Part shown: piece after piece, positions 8,821-19,271 of the stretch
Layout: every line of letters starts with the position of its first letter
Position numbering within the stretch: position 1 is the stretch's first letter
Assembly: GCA_913061105.1 (NCBI GenBank)
Contig: CAJXVJ010000008.1
Coordinates: 1 to 36,104 of the forward strand
Length of the DNA stretch: 36,104 nt
DNA from: an uncultured Alcanivoracaceae bacterium
GTDB lineage: Bacteria > Pseudomonadota > Gammaproteobacteria > Xanthomonadales > Marinicellaceae
Reading direction: 5' to 3'
Position numbers and translations under genes: made by a program
Notes under the pieces: model-generated
What the model was told of the DNA's origin: nothing
Seen by the model: only the letters and a program-made list of their open reading frames with translations
The model's database searches: none

Positions 8821-10590
8821 TTAATAAACATCTTTTTGATAACGTTTGTTTCTTTTTAAATTGGTTAAATATTGTTTTGCCCCATCTGCATCTAATTTTC
8901 CATGAACTCTTATAAGTGATAAAAGCTCAGTTTCAACTGATTTTGCCATGTGGTCTTTGTTTCCACAGATGTACAGATGAGCGCCTTGTTCTAGCCATTG
9001 CCAAATTTCTTGAGCTTTTTGTTTGACTTTGTGCTGCACGTATATTTTTTGTTCTTGATCGCGAGAAAATGCCAAATCAATCTGAGTTAAGAGGTTTTCT
9101 TTATGGTATTTTTGTAATTCTAGTTGATAAAGAAAATCATTTTCAAAACTGGGATTACCAAATATTAGCCAATTTTCTCCGGCCGCATTTAATTCTTTTC
9201 TTTCTTGAAGAAATCCTCTAAACGGGGCAATGCCTGTGCCTGCAGCAATCATAATAGTTGGGGCATCATTATTTTCAGGCAACTTAAAATTATTGTTGTT
9301 TTCTATATAAATTTCTACATCGTCACCTTCTTTTAAATGGCTGCACAACAATCCACTGACCAATCCTTTATTGGATTTATCTGTAGGAGACTCAACTAAT
9401 GCCACGGTTAGATGAATTTCATCAGGATTTTTGAGATAACTGGATGCTATTGAATAGAGTCTTGGAGAAATCTTATATAAGTTGTCCACCAGTTGCTGTT
9501 CAGTAATGGGAACCTGATATTGGGTGAGTACATCAGATAATTGTCTCTTTTCAACAAAATACTGAAACTGTTGATGATTTTCAATCATGTCATTAAATTT
9601 ATCAGATTGAACTAAGCTGGCATAAAACTTTAAAAACGATTTACTCACTAAGCTGATTTCAAGTGAACGTAACACCGTATTGAATGGTATTTCTTGTTTT
9701 TTATAATTGACAATCTTATTGCCATCAAAATCATTGTTTTGTATAAGAGAATCAATAGCAATTGAGCTATTTTGTGCCATTATGGCCAATGAATCCCCAG
9801 CTTGATAATTGATATCAGAACCCTCAATATCTAACTCAATGTGGTGGACATTTTTAATTGAGGCATCTGTAGTAATTTTTTGCAGAGTTATAATTTCTGA
9901 TGAATAAGTCTTATTTCTATTATATTGACTTAATTGTTTAGGTTTAAGTAATGACAAAGGTGAAACGTTATTATCAATATTGTTTATGTGTTTGGAAAAA
10001 TAATCATTGGTATTATTTTGCCAAGTTTCATAGGATTCTTCATAATCTAAATCACAGTCGATTCGATCAATTACTGGTGTAGCACCTAACTTTTGTAATT
10101 GCAGGTCAATGTCTACACCTGTTTGACAAAACTTTTCATAACTGGAATCTCCCAATGCCAGTAGAGAATATTTTAAGTTTTTCAAATTAGGCGATTTATT
10201 TGAGAACAAATACTCATAAAAAATTTCTGCATCATCAGGTGCATCTCCTTCTCCATGGGTTGAAATGATGATGACAACGTATTGTTCCTTATTAATATTG
10301 CGTGGTTTATAATCAGCCAATGAGATGAGTTGACAATTAATATCAAGCGACTGGCATGTCTGAGTATATTCTTCTGCGAGGCTTCTACAATTTCCAGTTT
10401 GACTGGCATACAAAATGGTTAATTGTTTTTGAGGGTTATTATTGGATTCAATTTTATCCTGTCTTGACAAACCAGCAATAAAACCAGAGACCCACAATAA
10501 TTGATTGGGATCTAAGTCTTGAACCGCAAGGTTGACTTTTTTGAATTGATCTGGTGCCAAAGGTGAAATGGCTTGGTTATTTGAGTACAC
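8821..10590 (-). CDS. cysJ: Sulfite reductase (NADPH) flavoprotein alpha-component CysJ
   Basis: 589 aa; flavodoxin domain (ILYASQTGNCRSLAEEYTQ), PRLYSIASS, GTGIAPFRGFLQER, and C-terminal YQKDVY. Confidence 0.95.
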   Translation of the reverse strand: MYSNNQAISPLAPDQFKKVNLAVQDLDPNQLLWVSGFIAGLSRQDKIESNNNPQKQLTILYASQTGNCRSLAEEYTQTCQSLDINCQLISLADYKPRNINKEQYVVIIISTHGEGDAPDDAEIFYEYLFSNKSPNLKNLKYSLLALGDSSYEKFCQTGVDIDLQLQKLGATPVIDRIDCDLDYEESYETWQNNTNDYFSKHINNIDNNVSPLSLLKPKQLSQYNRNKTYSSEIITLQKITTDASIKNVHHIELDIEGSDINYQAGDSLAIMAQNSSIAIDSLIQNNDFDGNKIVNYKKQEIPFNTVLRSLEISLVSKSFLKFYASLVQSDKFNDMIENHQQFQYFVEKRQLSDVLTQYQVPITEQQLVDNLYKISPRLYSIASSYLKNPDEIHLTVALVESPTDKSNKGLVSGLLCSHLKEGDDVEIYIENNNNFKLPENNDAPTIMIAAGTGIAPFRGFLQERKELNAAGENWLIFGNPSFENDFLYQLELQKYHKENLLTQIDLAFSRDQEQKIYVQHKVKQKAQEIWQWLEQGAHLYICGNKDHMAKSVETELLSLIRVHGKLDADGAKQYLTNLKRNKRYQKDVY

Positions 10591-10615
10591 GTCATCATTT
10601 AAAGTTTAAAGAAAT

Positions 10616-10639
10616 GGCAGTATAGACGTCTATAAATAA
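10616..10639. promoter_or_regulatory. MetJ operator upstream of cysJIH: TATAGACGTCTATA containing the consensus met box
   Basis: AGACGTCT at 10624-10631 (8/8) inside perfect 14-bp palindrome 10621-10634; flanking 8-mers are degenerate. Lies 31-44 nt upstream of the cysJ start, in the metJ-cysJ gap. Confidence 0.72.
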
Positions 10640-10696
10640 AAAAGATAATATGTTGTTTCTATAAGGTTATATCAATTTGTTATTAAGGTTTATAAG

Positions 10697-10978
10697 TTAT
10701 TCAGATTTATCTTTAAATAACATGTTGTCATAGTCATCAGAGTCTTTAGATAAGTTTTCATCTGTTGGAAGTGGTTGTCCCGTATAAGCATGTAAAAATG
10801 CTTCGCACAATAACTCACTATTGGTGGCATGCTTTAAATTTTTTACCTGACGCCTTGTCCTCTCATCGGTGAGTATTTGTAAAACATCACAGGGAATAGA
10901 CACGGTAATCTTTTTAACTTTGCCTTGTTTGTCACCATGTTTGACATAAGGGTTAATGTATTTGCCATTAAAAGCCAT
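10697..10978 (-). CDS. metJ: Methionine repressor MetJ
   Basis: 93 aa; [51 protein letters not shown] is nearly identical to the E. coli MetJ ribbon-helix-helix core recalled from knowledge. Confidence 0.95.
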   Translation of the reverse strand: MAFNGKYINPYVKHGDKQGKVKKITVSIPCDVLQILTDERTRRQVKNLKHATNSELLCEAFLHAYTGQPLPTDENLSKDSDDYDNMLFKDKSE

Positions 10979-11115
10979 GAATCTCTAAAAAATTTAAATT
11001 AAAATAAATTCTAACATAATTAATAAAATAAAGTACAAATATAAAAAAAGCCAATGCAGAAACCTAGTGACCTCTTGAGTTGTTAAAAACAGAATTCAAT
11101 TGATTTTATTAAAAA

Positions 11116-11667
11116 TTACAACAATTCATAGTCTATTTTGTGCTTGTCCAAAATACTTTGTGCAAATTTAAGCCATTGATCTGTGGGTTCCCAGACCAGG
11201 GTCATTTTTTCATGAGCTTGTGATGGATCTATATTTTCATGGATAACTCGGTATAAAAAGGTGAACAAAGAACCTCGCATGTTGATTTGGCAATGAACCA
11301 ATACTTTATTGTGTCCAGTGGTATTTAACACAGCACTAAAAAAGTTAAAGTCTTGTTCTGTTGGGTTTTTCCAATCAACTGGAATATTGACATATTTTGT
11401 ACCTGATTGAGCTACCAATCCGCCTTCTTCAAGAACTGAACCATTAGCTAAAGGCGGTGCAAGATTGATGACAAGATCATATTTTTTATCAGCAAAATTT
11501 TTAAGTAATTCTTTTGGTGGTTGACCTGATGTGTCAATTCTATTACTGACCTTGACAAAATTTACACCGTTGAGTTGTTTTTCATTATTTTCTTGAGCAG
11601 ATATATAAAAGGTGGAAATAACCAAGATGATTAATACGTATACTTTGTTTTTACAAATGAGGGTCAT
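11116..11667 (-). CDS. Secreted protein-tyrosine-phosphatase-like family protein
   Basis: N-terminal hydrophobic signal; SGQPPKELLKNFADKKYDLVINL and KVLVHCQINMRGSLFTFLYRVI, a phosphatase-like P-loop. Confidence 0.7.
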   Translation of the reverse strand: MTLICKNKVYVLIILVISTFYISAQENNEKQLNGVNFVKVSNRIDTSGQPPKELLKNFADKKYDLVINLAPPLANGSVLEEGGLVAQSGTKYVNIPVDWKNPTEQDFNFFSAVLNTTGHNKVLVHCQINMRGSLFTFLYRVIHENIDPSQAHEKMTLVWEPTDQWLKFAQSILDKHKIDYELL

Positions 11668-11786
11668 AATAAATAGATAGATAATGGTGGCTAATGAACT
11701 TCAATATTAGCATTATATGCAATTGAAGTATATATTAGTTATCTGTGAGTCAGATTTTTGATTCACATATAATAAGGTGAAAAATA

Positions 11787-12971
11787 ATGCCCAAAAAACC
11801 GAAGAACCTTTCATCAGATCTACAAGGTATCAGCCAATTAAGTATTGATACTGTTAAAGGCATAACTAAAGTAGTAGAATCTTTACACAGTACCATTAGT
11901 GCAAATACCCCGATATTAGGTAGCCATAAGGAAAAAGCATCAGGACTTACTGGTGCCATTTATAAAAGCATCAATGCAGTGACGCATTTATTAGGCGAGG
12001 GAATTAACGCAGTCCTGAATAAAACCAGTCAAATGCAAGGCGAATACTCAGGGGTGCATAAATTATCAAAAACCAGGGAAGCAGTCGCCGCAGCAATGAA
12101 TGGTGTATTAGGGGATCACTTTGATGAAGGTGATAATCCATTAGCGATTCAAATGAGTTTCCGTATTAATGGCCAAGCATTAAATAAAAATCAACTACAA
12201 GAAGTATTCAATAACACAGAAAACACAGTCACTGTTCTGATTCATGGATTGTGTATGAATGATATACAGTGGACAAGAGATGGCCACAATCATGGTGAAT
12301 TATTAGAGCAGGAATTAGGACACACTGTTATTTATTTACACTATAACTCTGGATTGCATGTTTCTGAAAATGGCAGGAAATTGTCAGAGTTATTGTTTGA
12401 GCTTGAACTCGATGACAATGTATCTATTAATCTTCTGTGCCATAGCATGGGTGGTTTAGTGGCACGCAGTGCTTGTTATTATGCTAAAATTTTAAATCAT
12501 GCATGGTTCTCTTCTGTAGATAAGATGATTTTTCTAGGCACTCCACACCATGGAGCTATCTTAGCAAAAGGTGGACATTGGGCCGATGTGTTTTTACAAA
12601 TTAGTCCTTATAGCGCACCCTTTGCCAAAATCACCAAAGTACGCAGTAATGGTTTACACGATTTACGTCATGGTTATGTAAAAGATGAAGATTGGCAGGT
12701 TGTTGAAGAAAGAACAATTGTACCTTTGCTAGAAAACATTGAATGTTATGCCATCGCAACAACCACATCCGAATACGCATCAAAATACCATGAAAAAATT
12801 GTCGGAGATGGTTTGGTGAGTATTAACAGCGCTTTAGGCATTCACAAAGACAAAAAGTTAGATTTGAAAATACCCAAACAAAATCAATGGACCAGTCCTA
12901 ATATTGGCCACATGCAACAATTGAGTCATAAAGAAATCTATCAAGTGATTAAAAACTGGATGAATACATGA
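11787..12971 (+). CDS. Alpha/beta hydrolase (lipase/PGAP1-like)
   Basis: VTVLIHGLCMNDIQW, nucleophile elbow LLCHSMGGLVAR, FLGTPHHGA. Confidence 0.85.
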   Translation: MPKKPKNLSSDLQGISQLSIDTVKGITKVVESLHSTISANTPILGSHKEKASGLTGAIYKSINAVTHLLGEGINAVLNKTSQMQGEYSGVHKLSKTREAVAAAMNGVLGDHFDEGDNPLAIQMSFRINGQALNKNQLQEVFNNTENTVTVLIHGLCMNDIQWTRDGHNHGELLEQELGHTVIYLHYNSGLHVSENGRKLSELLFELELDDNVSINLLCHSMGGLVARSACYYAKILNHAWFSSVDKMIFLGTPHHGAILAKGGHWADVFLQISPYSAPFAKITKVRSNGLHDLRHGYVKDEDWQVVEERTIVPLLENIECYAIATTTSEYASKYHEKIVGDGLVSINSALGIHKDKKLDLKIPKQNQWTSPNIGHMQQLSHKEIYQVIKNWMNT

Positions 12972-13510
12972 AATATATTTCAATTCTTCGAGGCATTAAT
13001 GTCGGCGGTCATAAAAAAATCCTTATGGCAGATTTAAAAAACCTTTATGCTCAATTGGGTTTCACCAATGTTATTAGTTATATACAAAGTGGCAATGTGG
13101 TTTTTGATAGTAATATTACTGATGTCAATCAAATAATTACATCCATAGAAAAAGCCATTACAACCCGCTATGGTTTTGATGTGCCAGTGATTATTCGCAC
13201 TCATGCAGAAATCAAAAATGCATGTGATAACACGCCATTTGGAGAAATAGACCTAAAAGCCGATGGATCAAAGTATTTTTTAACTTTAATAAGTGACCTT
13301 CCTACGAAGGAAAATATTGAAATACTCATGAATTATGTCAACCAACCTGAGCGCTTGCAAATTGAAGGAAAGAATATCTACATTTTTTATCCAAATGGCG
13401 CAGGCCGTACTAAATTAACTAACGGGCTAATCGAAAACAAACTCAAAGTGAAAGCCACGTCTCGTAATTGGAAGACAGTGGTTAAATTAATTGAGTTAAG
13501 TAAAGGTTAA
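12968..13510 (+). CDS. DUF1697 domain-containing protein
   Basis: [48 protein letters not shown] is the DUF1697 N-terminal signature; 4-nt overlap with upstream hydrolase gene. Confidence 0.88.
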   Translation: MKYISILRGINVGGHKKILMADLKNLYAQLGFTNVISYIQSGNVVFDSNITDVNQIITSIEKAITTRYGFDVPVIIRTHAEIKNACDNTPFGEIDLKADGSKYFLTLISDLPTKENIEILMNYVNQPERLQIEGKNIYIFYPNGAGRTKLTNGLIENKLKVKATSRNWKTVVKLIELSKG

Positions 13511-14226
13511 ATCTCAGCATTATGAAAGACATTTTGTACGTCTTCCAAATCTTCTAGCATTTCATTAAACTTTTCAAAATTATCTAAATCATCTTGGTCT
13601 GTTATTTGCACAGTACTTTGAGGAATAAACTGAATTTCATCCACATCAAATTTAATATCTCCCAAATGCTCAAGTAATGCTTGTTGGGTTTTAAAATATT
13701 CAGTATTTGGGGCAAAAACAGTTATCTTGCCATCTTCGCATTCGATATCAGTAACATCAACATCGGCTTCCATAAGGGCTTCTAATATGGCTTCATCATC
13801 ATCGCCATCAAAGACAAATATTGCAGAGTGATCAAACATATGTGCGACACTGCCTTGGGTGCCAATGGAACAGTTTGTTTTAGTAAAAGCCAATCGAACA
13901 TCACCAAATGTACGGTTAGGGTTATCGGTTAAACAATCGACAATAACCATACATTTTCCTGGTCCATATCCTTCATATCGGGCAACAGCAAAATCTTCAC
14001 CACCAGCACCACTGGCTTTATCAATGGCTTTAGCAATAACATGAGCCGGAACTTGATCACGTTTGGCACGATCAATAAGGCTTCGCAATGCAATATTTCC
14101 ATCTGGATCTGTCCCACCAGATTTAGCACAAACATAGATGCTTCGAGAATGCTTGCTGTAAATGCGCGCATTGTTATCTGAGGTTTTTGCCATTGATTCT
14201 TTGCGATTTTGGTATGCTCTGCCCAT
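13507..14226 (-). CDS. YebC/PmpR (TACO1) family protein, YeeN-like branch
   Basis: 239 aa; [52 protein letters not shown]...[23 protein letters not shown]. Confidence 0.88.
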   Translation of the reverse strand: MGRAYQNRKESMAKTSDNNARIYSKHSRSIYVCAKSGGTDPDGNIALRSLIDRAKRDQVPAHVIAKAIDKASGAGGEDFAVARYEGYGPGKCMVIVDCLTDNPNRTFGDVRLAFTKTNCSIGTQGSVAHMFDHSAIFVFDGDDDEAILEALMEADVDVTDIECEDGKITVFAPNTEYFKTQQALLEHLGDIKFDVDEIQFIPQSTVQITDQDDLDNFEKFNEMLEDLEDVQNVFHNAEI

Positions 14227-14488
14227 AGTAGAAGTTACGGTATTTTAAAGGCATCATTTTACAAGAGACATTGACATATTTATATGCCGAAACAAGAAAT
14301 AGAGAAAATTAGCCAGTTTGAGGACAATATTTTGGATAATTGGGTGTCTTCAATTGAGATTTATCAATAAACTTATGAGTAAATTTATATTGGATTTTAT
14401 TTAGGTTTTATATGCTATTACAAACTATTTGGATCATTCTGAATCACCCCAAGGATACAAAACTGCTATAATGTAATTAACTCACACG

Positions 14489-15739
14489 ATGAATTTAAAA
14501 ATACTGGACTCTAATGACAAAAACTCAAACAATAAGGATTTATCACTCAAAAATAACACTATTATGAAAGATTTAGCAATATTTGGAGGTGTTCCAACCT
14601 TTACACAATCTTTGTGTGTTAATAGGCCGCATATTGGGATTAAACAAAATTATTATAAAAGATTAGATGCTATGTTTGATAGCCGCATATTCACTAATGA
14701 TGGGCCATATGTTAAAGAGTTAGAGAAAAAAATTGCACATTTTTTAAATGTTAAGCATTGCATTTTAACATGCAATGGTACCATGGCACTCCAATTAATT
14801 TGTAAAGCATTAGATCTTAAAGGTGAGGTAATACTGCCTTCATTTACTTTCATAGCAACTGCACATGCGTTAGAGTGGCAGGGTTTGACTCCTGTTTTTT
14901 GCGATATAAATACCAATACACACAATATAGACCCAGAATCCTGTTTGGAATTAATTAATGAAAAAACGGCAGCAATTTTAGGTGTCCACCTTTGGGGTAA
15001 TGGTTGTTGTGTTAATGAATTAGAAACAATTGCCAGAGAACATGATATAAAACTATTTTTTGATGCTGCCCATGCCTTTGGTTGTAGTTATCAAAACAGA
15101 CCTATTGGAGGATTCGGAGATGCCGAGGCATTTAGTTTTCATGCAACCAAAGCCTTTAGTACATTTGAAGGAGGTGCAGTGACGACAAATAATGATGATC
15201 TGGCAAATAGAATTAAAAATTTTAGAAATTTTGGTTTCATTGATTATGATTGTGTAGATGGATTAGGAATCAATGCAAAAATGCCAGAAGTTTGTGCAGC
15301 CATGGGATTAACCAATTTAGAGCAATTTGAAGAGACAGTACAACAGAATAAGAAGACACATGATCACTATTTAAAATACCTTCATGAAATTAAAGGATTA
15401 AGTGTAATGAACTATACTGAGGAAAGTAACTATCAATATGTTGTTGTTGAAGTAGATAAAGAGTTGTTAGGGGTTAGTAGAGATGAGTTACTAATGGCTT
15501 TACATGCTGAAAATATTCTAGTTAGGAAATATTTCTATCCTGGCTGTCACAATATGGAACCTTATATTTCAAGAGCTAAAAGCAATCAAAATAATTTAAG
15601 TAGTACAGAGCATCTGGCACAAAAATTGCTAGTTTTCCCAAGTGGGTTTGGTATTTCAAAAACTGTAATTAAAGAAATAGTGAACACCATAGAAATTATT
15701 TCTAATCTTTCAACAGAAGTAAAAACTCATTTCAGCTAA
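14489..15739 (+). CDS. DegT/DnrJ/EryC1/StrS family PLP-dependent aminotransferase (alternative start 14564)
   Basis: FTNDGPYVKELEKKIAHFLNVKHCILTCNGTMAL, EVILPSFTFIATAHAL, PLP lysine motif FSFHATKAFSTFEGGAV. Confidence 0.9.
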   Translation: MNLKILDSNDKNSNNKDLSLKNNTIMKDLAIFGGVPTFTQSLCVNRPHIGIKQNYYKRLDAMFDSRIFTNDGPYVKELEKKIAHFLNVKHCILTCNGTMALQLICKALDLKGEVILPSFTFIATAHALEWQGLTPVFCDINTNTHNIDPESCLELINEKTAAILGVHLWGNGCCVNELETIAREHDIKLFFDAAHAFGCSYQNRPIGGFGDAEAFSFHATKAFSTFEGGAVTTNNDDLANRIKNFRNFGFIDYDCVDGLGINAKMPEVCAAMGLTNLEQFEETVQQNKKTHDHYLKYLHEIKGLSVMNYTEESNYQYVVVEVDKELLGVSRDELLMALHAENILVRKYFYPGCHNMEPYISRAKSNQNNLSSTEHLAQKLLVFPSGFGISKTVIKEIVNTIEIISNLSTEVKTHFS

Positions 15740-15762
15740 ACTTATTTAAAGTTAAATTATTA

Positions 15763-16656
15763 TTAGAACGGATATTGACCGTTGGTGACACTGATAACAT
15801 GTTGTTTGAATAATTCATCAGAACCCACGAGATCAAGTTGAATAAATTTATCAAATTCTATTTGGCATGAAAATATTTTATGCCTATCAAAACGAGAAGT
15901 TCTTAAATAGTGTAGCAGAATAATTTTATCCATTTCATCTCTTTGTACAGAATCGGCATTCCTGTCATTAGGATAGTTGTATCTCATGGGTAATGCTTCA
16001 TGAGGCAGACTTAGTTCATCAATTGCTAAAGCAAGACTGACCTGTGAGCAAAAGAATGGCCCCACGATTTCTGCAGTTTTTTCTAATAAGAGAATGTCCT
16101 GTTGACAAGCTTGTTTCAATAAATGTGGAGGGCCGGCTAAAAAACCGTAGTTAATATAAAAAGGGGTTTCATTTTTGCCATTACCTGGTTTTATTGTATA
16201 ACTGTGATTGATTTGTATTTCTCTGCCTAAAACATGTTGAGAGATTTCTTGCCAACTTTTTTCAATTGGAATTTTTTGATGCGCGATGACACCATATAAA
16301 GCTGGATACTCCATGCATTTTTTTATTAATTCAGGAAAAGGCCTAAACAGTAATGTGTCAGCGTCAACTAATATGGCCATGTCTGCATCTGGCCTGATTA
16401 ATTCATAGCGGTGATAATGTTGGGCACTGTGACTGATATTATTTTGTAATTTATCATATGACCATTCGATTTGAATGTTTTCAAAATAGGGCACCCATTT
16501 TAATGGAATTTCCTCTTTAATGTGATCACCAAAAGTCGCCACTAATCTGGCATCTTTATAGATTCCACCAAGCCTATCAAGGCAGATTCTAAAAAAGGCT
16601 ATTTGAGAACAAAATGCATCATTTGGTGTGCCGCAAATTAAAAAGTCTAGTTTCAT
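15763..16656 (-). CDS. Putative glycosyltransferase (GT-A-like, DxD)
   Basis: 297 aa; MAILVDADTLLFRPFPEL is a DxD nucleotide-sugar/metal motif; overall similarity to hypothetical nucleotide-diphospho-sugar transferases. Confidence 0.55.
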   Translation of the reverse strand: MKLDFLICGTPNDAFCSQIAFFRICLDRLGGIYKDARLVATFGDHIKEEIPLKWVPYFENIQIEWSYDKLQNNISHSAQHYHRYELIRPDADMAILVDADTLLFRPFPELIKKCMEYPALYGVIAHQKIPIEKSWQEISQHVLGREIQINHSYTIKPGNGKNETPFYINYGFLAGPPHLLKQACQQDILLLEKTAEIVGPFFCSQVSLALAIDELSLPHEALPMRYNYPNDRNADSVQRDEMDKIILLHYLRTSRFDRHKIFSCQIEFDKFIQLDLVGSDELFKQHVISVTNGQYPF

Positions 16657-16837
16657 GTCTTTCTTTTGAATTATTCAGTAAGACATTATTATTCCATGAA
16701 GCGCATCAGTCAACAGATACTCAAATGAGATTTGATAAAATGATGAAAGTGTGATTTCTTTGATAATATGAAATTAAACTTTACAAGTCATAAATTATTC
16801 TACAAAATATTCTCACCAATATACACTTTTAAATAAT

Positions 16838-17548
16838 ATGGTTGACTTAGGAAAATATTACAATCGCCGTGTACATGAACTGGGTCATGGCTCTCACTTG
16901 CTGCAAGTTGGACACAGTATCAATGGATCTGCTATTTCTCAACTTGATGTTGATGTGATCATCAATGACATCACCAATGGGTTGTCACTTAATAAAAATG
17001 ACAGTTTATTAGATCTTTGTTGCGGTAATGGTGCCATTACGCATAAATTATCAAAAACATGTAGAAATATTGTGGCCATTGATTTATCAAAAGAATTGAT
17101 ATCAATAGCAAAAAAACAATTTTCAGCTGAAAATATTATTTATGAACACAGGGATGTCTATTCGTTAACCAAACAATTTGGTCATTCATTAAATATAAAT
17201 AAAGTGTTGATGTTTGCCGCATTACAACATTTTAAAAAGAATGATTTGGCAGATTTATTATTATTGATATTTTCAATTTGTGGAAGTGACACTCGAATAT
17301 TCTTTGGATTTGTAACAGATAACAGCTACAAATGGAAATTCCATAATTCCCCAAAGAAAAAAATATTATATTACACGAGAAGACTATTAAAGTATGACAA
17401 AATGGGAACATGGTGGCAGAAAGATTATATTGCTGAAGTATGTCATTCATTGAACTTGACTTGTACATTTCAATCCGTTTTGAAAGGTTGTTATGGTTAC
17501 CCATATCGGTTTCATTGCACTATACAAAAAGAAGAAGGTTTGTCGTGA
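16838..17548 (+). CDS. Class I SAM-dependent methyltransferase
   Basis: SLLDLCCGNGAITHKLSKTCRNIVAIDLSKELISIAKKQF is a SAM-binding motif I/II. Confidence 0.85.
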   Translation: MVDLGKYYNRRVHELGHGSHLLQVGHSINGSAISQLDVDVIINDITNGLSLNKNDSLLDLCCGNGAITHKLSKTCRNIVAIDLSKELISIAKKQFSAENIIYEHRDVYSLTKQFGHSLNINKVLMFAALQHFKKNDLADLLLLIFSICGSDTRIFFGFVTDNSYKWKFHNSPKKKILYYTRRLLKYDKMGTWWQKDYIAEVCHSLNLTCTFQSVLKGCYGYPYRFHCTIQKEEGLS

Positions 17549-18495
17549 AGACAATTTATTTACATATAGGAATTGGAAAAACCGGCACTTCCTCTATTCA
17601 ACAGCATTTGGCTAATTATCATAAAGAATACTTGTTGAATGATTTGAGGTATATCCAATGCACAGGTGGTATCACTGGAGATGGACATCAGAACTTTGCT
17701 AAATCATTCATCTTTGATGTGCCAGATTATATGCATATTTCAGATCAAGTTATGAACAGCAGAGATGAAGTGAAAAGCGAATTGGTTTGTGCATCTGAAA
17801 AAAACATTTTATTGAGTTCTGAAAATTTTCAATTGGCTTCACCACTTGAAATTAAGAAATATTTTTTGAGTATTAACCAAGACTACAAATTTAAAATCAT
17901 ATTGTTTGTTCGATCTCAAGAGGAGCTGGCTGAATCTGAATACAATCAAATTGTAAAAGTCAGGCTTGAAAAAAGATCATTTTTTAACTATATAAACAGT
18001 GAGTTTGATGGCGATTTTATGCGATTAGCCAGTGAATGGGAAGGTGTTTTTGGTAGAGAAAATTTAATGTGTAAAATATATGATGCAAAGCAGAAGACAG
18101 CAATCAACGATTTATTAGATTGCATTTCTGGACCTAATCCTTCTTATACAAAAAATAAAAACACAGCACATTCCATTGAAAATACTTCTTTAGGGATCTC
18201 TGCTTTAACAATAAAGAGGATGATCAATAGATTATCAGCAGACAACTCAAGTAATATGCACATTGAGCTTCCAAAGGTAATCGTGGATTTAATTGGTTTA
18301 AATGATTGTCCTGCGTTGATGATGGACAGTAATCAGGCTAAGCAATTCAGACTGCGTTTTAAAAAATCTAATATTCAGTTCAGTAAAAGATATTTGGGTA
18401 AAAAAATGATTTTTTTGGGTGGTCAAAGATACGATGATCAAGAAAGAGACCGTATTATTAATATTGTTGATCAGCTTATCGGCATAAGGAAGTGA
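17545..18495 (+). CDS. Sulfotransferase-like P-loop protein (GTG start at 17545, GTGA overlap with methyltransferase)
   Basis: KTIYLHIGIGKTGTSSIQQHL is a PAPS-binding 5'-PSB-like loop; IILFVRSQEELAESEYNQ resembles the 3'-phosphate region. Confidence 0.65.
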   Translation: MKTIYLHIGIGKTGTSSIQQHLANYHKEYLLNDLRYIQCTGGITGDGHQNFAKSFIFDVPDYMHISDQVMNSRDEVKSELVCASEKNILLSSENFQLASPLEIKKYFLSINQDYKFKIILFVRSQEELAESEYNQIVKVRLEKRSFFNYINSEFDGDFMRLASEWEGVFGRENLMCKIYDAKQKTAINDLLDCISGPNPSYTKNKNTAHSIENTSLGISALTIKRMINRLSADNSSNMHIELPKVIVDLIGLNDCPALMMDSNQAKQFRLRFKKSNIQFSKRYLGKKMIFLGGQRYDDQERDRIINIVDQLIGIRK

Positions 18496-18507
18496 AGTTT
18501 TTTATTT

Positions 18508-19254
18508 TCAATTGATTAGTGAATATTCAGATAAGTGTTGTTGGGTTTTTCTTTTACCACAATTCATGAGAACATCAATAATAGATAAATTTTCTATGAA
18601 TGAATTGGATTTTTTTTGATGATAACTAATTGTGTTCATCTTGATAAAGTTTAATTTAATGTTTTCTTGTTCAAATAAATTTGGATCATAAAGTTTTTTC
18701 CCTCCGATTGCATTAATGTAATGATTTGAATTGTAATGTTTGCAAATTTCAAAAATTCTGACTTCTTTTCGATACAATATACCGCCATCTATGTATTGAT
18801 TACTTTGCAAGTCTTTCTCTAATTCATTAATTTTACAATCTGAGATTATTTTAGTTTTTATACCAATATGCGAAGATATTTTGTTGATGCTATACGCGTT
18901 AATTTCAGAAATGAACTGAGAGTTAATTTGAAGGCATGAATTTATGACATCCATTGTTTCTTCAAAAAAAGGGCTGTGTTTATATTCGTGATGAAGCAGA
19001 TTTAGGAGTTTCTTTTTCCATTTATTGTTTGATACTTTAATCTCTTTTATAAGCTTATTGGAACTTTGTTTCTCTAAGGGCAGGGTGAAAAATTTTGATC
19101 CTTCCTGGTTTGAGAGTAATTTGTTTCTATTTATCCATCCTTTTTTAATAAAATTTATATCATCATACAGAATAAAAATGTCAGCCTCATTGATTAATTG
19201 GTAATAGCCCAAATAAGGAAAAAAATAAGGTTGCATAATTGCAATTTTTGTCAT
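18508..19254 (-). CDS. WbqC family protein
   Basis: MTKIAIMQPYFFPYLGYYQLINEADIFILYDDINFIKKGWINRNKLL is the WbqC family signature. Confidence 0.9.
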   Translation of the reverse strand: MTKIAIMQPYFFPYLGYYQLINEADIFILYDDINFIKKGWINRNKLLSNQEGSKFFTLPLEKQSSNKLIKEIKVSNNKWKKKLLNLLHHEYKHSPFFEETMDVINSCLQINSQFISEINAYSINKISSHIGIKTKIISDCKINELEKDLQSNQYIDGGILYRKEVRIFEICKHYNSNHYINAIGGKKLYDPNLFEQENIKLNFIKMNTISYHQKKSNSFIENLSIIDVLMNCGKRKTQQHLSEYSLIN

Positions 19255-19271
19255 GATACTGTGGTGTATTT

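Noticed and set aside
17440-17544. Upstream ATG start of the sulfotransferase-like ORF
   Set aside because: It lies inside the methyltransferase gene and encodes no family-like sequence; GTG at 17545 places the P-loop strand at the N-terminus as expected.
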